Shown one piece after another: positions 5,247-6,988 of a stretch of DNA of 6,988 nt. The position numbers and the translations under genes are program-made. Source of the stretch: JAOUEA01 sp041287635 (GTDB lineage Bacteria > Actinomycetota > UBA4738 > HRBIN12); assembly GCA_041287635.1 (NCBI GenBank), contig JBGGNG010000018.1, positions 1 through 6,988 on the forward strand. Direction: 5' to 3'. Within the stretch, counting starts at the first letter, position 1, and the number at the start of each line of letters is the position of its first letter. The notes under the pieces were generated by a model. The model saw only the letters and a list, made by a program, of their open reading frames with translations. It had not been told where the DNA came from and did no database searches.

Positions 5247-6869
5247 CTATTCGATGTAGCCGAGGCCTCGCAGATGTTCTTCCATCTCGTCGGCTTCGGT
5301 CTCGTTGACGGCGCTCTCGCCGCCCATGCCCGGGATCGTCATGCCGGGGATCTGCGGCCCGTTCGCCGTGGACCCGGCGTCGTCGGCCGCGACCTCGCGC
5401 TCCACCAGCGCACCCTCGCCCCCAACGATCTCGGTCAGCACGCGCCCGGTGGGCTTCACCGCGGTCGGGGCGTCGAGCGCCGCCACCAACGTCGGGGCCA
5501 TGTCGATCAGTGCCGGCGTGCGCTCGAACGGCTTCACGTTCGGGCCGACCGCCACGATCACGCCCTCCATGCGGTGGTCGCCGCTCACCCAGTCGGCATC
5601 CTCGATCGCGCTCTTCGCGTGTGTGAGCGAGTAGCCCTCGTTCGGCACCATCATGATGTCGGGCGCGGTGTCGGCGAACTTCCCGCTCGGGAAGACGTCC
5701 TCGCGCTTCGCGATCGACTTCACCGGCGTCTTGCCGGTCTTCGGGTCCACGTACGACCCGAGCCGGTCCATCAACTCGTCGCGCACCTTGTCGTAGTCGC
5801 CGGGGTCGACGATGCCGTCGATGTCGCGGCCGGCCAGGTTGATCGAGACGCCCTCGCCGGTCGAGCGGATCGTCGTGTAGGCCCGCGTCTTCGACCAGTT
5901 CACCGACTGCGGCAGGGCGACCTTCCCGTGCAGGCCGAGCGTGTCGTAGACCTTGCGCGCGACCTTGCGCACGGGCCCCCACTGCATCGGGCCGAACACG
6001 GCGTTCGACGCGCTGAAGTCCAGGTAGCCGAACTCGTGCAGCATGCGGTCCATGTTCACCGCGCGCGTGCACGACTGGAAGCCGTGGTCGCTGATGAACA
6101 GGATGATGTCGTCCTCGCGCGCCCGGCTCACGAACGAGCCGATCGCGTCGTCGGTCTGGCGGAAGATGTCGGCCACCTTCTTGCCGATGCGCGTGTCCTT
6201 GTTCGCGGCGTAGTCGGGGTGGTCGGGCGCCACGTAGTTGCTGAGGCAGTGCTGCGTGCGGTCGATGCTCACCCACACGCTCGCCATCAGGTCCCAGTCG
6301 GTGTTGTCCATCAGCCACTCCGACGCCTTGATGCGCTTGCCCGTGACCTCGAACGCCTCGTCGAGGTAGGCGTCGGGCTTGTTGTGGTGGGTCGTCCAGC
6401 TCATGCCGTTGATCGGCCACTCGAGCCCGGCCTTCTGCAGCTGCTCGGGCATGTCGGCCGGCATCGTGAACTGGCGGTTCTTGGGCAGCACCCCGCCGGC
6501 GGCGAGGCTGCCCTCGATCGCGGGCGGCGGGAACGTGAGCGGCACGTCGAGCAGCAGCTGCTTCTTCTTCGCGGCGGTCAGGTCGTCGAGGAACGTCCGC
6601 GCCTTGATCGACTTGTAGGTCACCGGGTACTGCTTGTGCGTGCCCGGCACCGTCTCGAGGATGTCGTACACGCCATGATCCACCGGGTCGACCCCGGTCA
6701 GGAAGCTCGGCCAGGCCGACCAGCTGTGCGTGGGCACCGTGCTGCGCAGCACGTCGCGCTGCCCCCGGTCGATCAGGGCCTGCAGGTTGGGCAGTGCGCC
6801 CTGCTCGAGCAGTGGGTCGAGGATGCGCCAGTCGGCGCCGTCCCACGCGATCAGGATCACTCGTGACAT
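5247..6869 (-). CDS. Alkaline phosphatase superfamily hydrolase (predicted phosphodiesterase/phosphohydrolase, COG3379-like; 540 aa)
   Basis: This is an intact member of the alkaline phosphatase / nucleotide pyrophosphatase-phosphodiesterase fold. It opens with VILIAWDGADW, giving the first metal ligand D10. The catalytic nucleophile is probably S49 in THSWSAWPSFLTG. Other expected metal ligands are D203 and H207 (DRTQH), D261 and H262 (SDHGF), and H432 (GDHRMEG). Such enzymes use two metal ions to cleave phosphate mono- or diesters; the substrate cannot be read from the sequence. There is no signal peptide or membrane span, so a cytoplasmic enzyme is expected, unlike secreted alkaline phosphatases. 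The C-terminus carries an Ala/Gly/Glu-rich tail with IPGM written twice (507-515) and ends in LRGLGYIE, an ending I recall in this family. The start is ATG at 6869 with GGAG 7 bases upstream (6877-6880). A strong hairpin separates it from the lipoprotein gene, so it may be a separate transcription unit. Family assignment is secure, function is not. Confidence 0.93.
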   Translation of the reverse strand: MSRVILIAWDGADWRILDPLLEQGALPNLQALIDRGQRDVLRSTVPTHSWSAWPSFLTGVDPVDHGVYDILETVPGTHKQYPVTYKSIKARTFLDDLTAAKKKQLLLDVPLTFPPPAIEGSLAAGGVLPKNRQFTMPADMPEQLQKAGLEWPINGMSWTTHHNKPDAYLDEAFEVTGKRIKASEWLMDNTDWDLMASVWVSIDRTQHCLSNYVAPDHPDYAANKDTRIGKKVADIFRQTDDAIGSFVSRAREDDIILFISDHGFQSCTRAVNMDRMLHEFGYLDFSASNAVFGPMQWGPVRKVARKVYDTLGLHGKVALPQSVNWSKTRAYTTIRSTGEGVSINLAGRDIDGIVDPGDYDKVRDELMDRLGSYVDPKTGKTPVKSIAKREDVFPSGKFADTAPDIMMVPNEGYSLTHAKSAIEDADWVSGDHRMEGVIVAVGPNVKPFERTPALIDMAPTLVAALDAPTAVKPTGRVLTEIVGGEGALVEREVAADDAGSTANGPQIPGMTIPGMGGESAVNETEADEMEEHLRGLGYIE

Positions 6870-6906
6870 CTAGGAACTCCGTTTCCGCAGGTCAGGGATG
6901 CCAGCG

Positions 6907-6912
6907 AGTGTA
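6907..6912 (-). promoter_or_regulatory. Possible -10 element for the phosphatase-family gene
   Basis: The minus strand reads TACACT, 4 of 6 to TATAAT, 37 bases before the ATG at 6869. No good -35 hexamer lies 16-18 bases upstream; TGGTCA (6928-6933) is 15 bases away. Low-confidence candidate. Confidence 0.25.
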
Positions 6913-6976
6913 CCGAAGGTGGCGGACTGACCATTCGAGAACGGCCGCTCGGTCATGCCACTAAGGGTCAGTAGAC

Positions 6977-6983
6977 AGGAGGG
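6977..6983 (+). promoter_or_regulatory. Plus-strand Shine-Dalgarno site at the window edge (probable divergent gene just outside)
   Basis: AGGAGGG is a strong ribosome-binding sequence on the plus strand, followed by five bases (TCGAA) to the end of the window. A start codon would be expected at or just after the edge. If present, 6870-6988 is a divergent promoter region shared with the phosphatase-family gene. Confidence 0.4.
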
Positions 6984-6988
6984 TCGAA

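Noticed and set aside
5220..6866. Plus-strand open frame (548 codons) opposite the phosphatase-family gene
   Set aside because: It mirrors the real gene almost end to end and has His/Arg/Val-rich low-information sequence. The minus-strand frame has all catalytic motifs.
6870..6988. tRNA or small RNA gene in the right-hand gap
   Set aside because: No cloverleaf arms, no CCA-like end and no strong stem followed by a T tract were seen.

Overview
The window is high-GC DNA with dense minus-strand coding, GTG (and probably CTG) starts, good Shine-Dalgarno sites, an LAAC-type lipoprotein signal, and an nSTAND1-WD40 protein. Together these suggest an actinomycete-type bacterium (Actinomycetota), perhaps a deep or uncultured lineage. 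That placement is an inference from composition and gene families; there is no rRNA or marker gene here. No tRNA, rRNA, CRISPR array, transposase or phage gene was seen.

All four recognisable genes lie on the minus strand, so transcription runs right to left. From the right edge: 6870-6988 is a short upstream region that may be divergent, because a strong plus-strand Shine-Dalgarno site sits 5 bases from the window end. Next, 5247-6869 encodes a cytoplasmic alkaline-phosphatase-superfamily hydrolase with an intact metal site. A 111-base gap follows, holding a strong hairpin (5187-5224), a second hairpin that overlaps it, and a weak promoter candidate. Then 4638-5135 encodes a small exported lipoprotein of unknown function. 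Sixteen bases later comes a very large signalling protein (563-4621, 1352 aa): class III nucleotidyl cyclase, nSTAND1 P-loop NTPase, one membrane span, and 14 WD40 blades. After a 125-base gap with small hairpins, a secreted protein of unknown function starts at 437 and runs off the left edge.

The main point of interest is the cyclase-STAND-WD40 protein with its lipoprotein neighbour. The first in-frame ATG of the large gene (4498) would remove the first catalytic aspartate. The intact cyclase domain can only be made from a start between 4621 and about 4580, and the only start-like codon there with a good ribosome site is a CTG at 4621. The cyclase keeps both metal aspartates and the transition-state Asn/Arg pair, but lacks the usual purine-selecting Lys and Asp. 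Membrane topology suggests that the WD40 propellers may face outward, on the same side as the lipoprotein. A working hypothesis is an envelope-sensing or conflict-type switch: WD40 (with or without lipoprotein) input, STAND oligomerisation, then cyclase dimerisation and a nucleotide signal. This is inference only. No cyclic-nucleotide effector is visible in the window.
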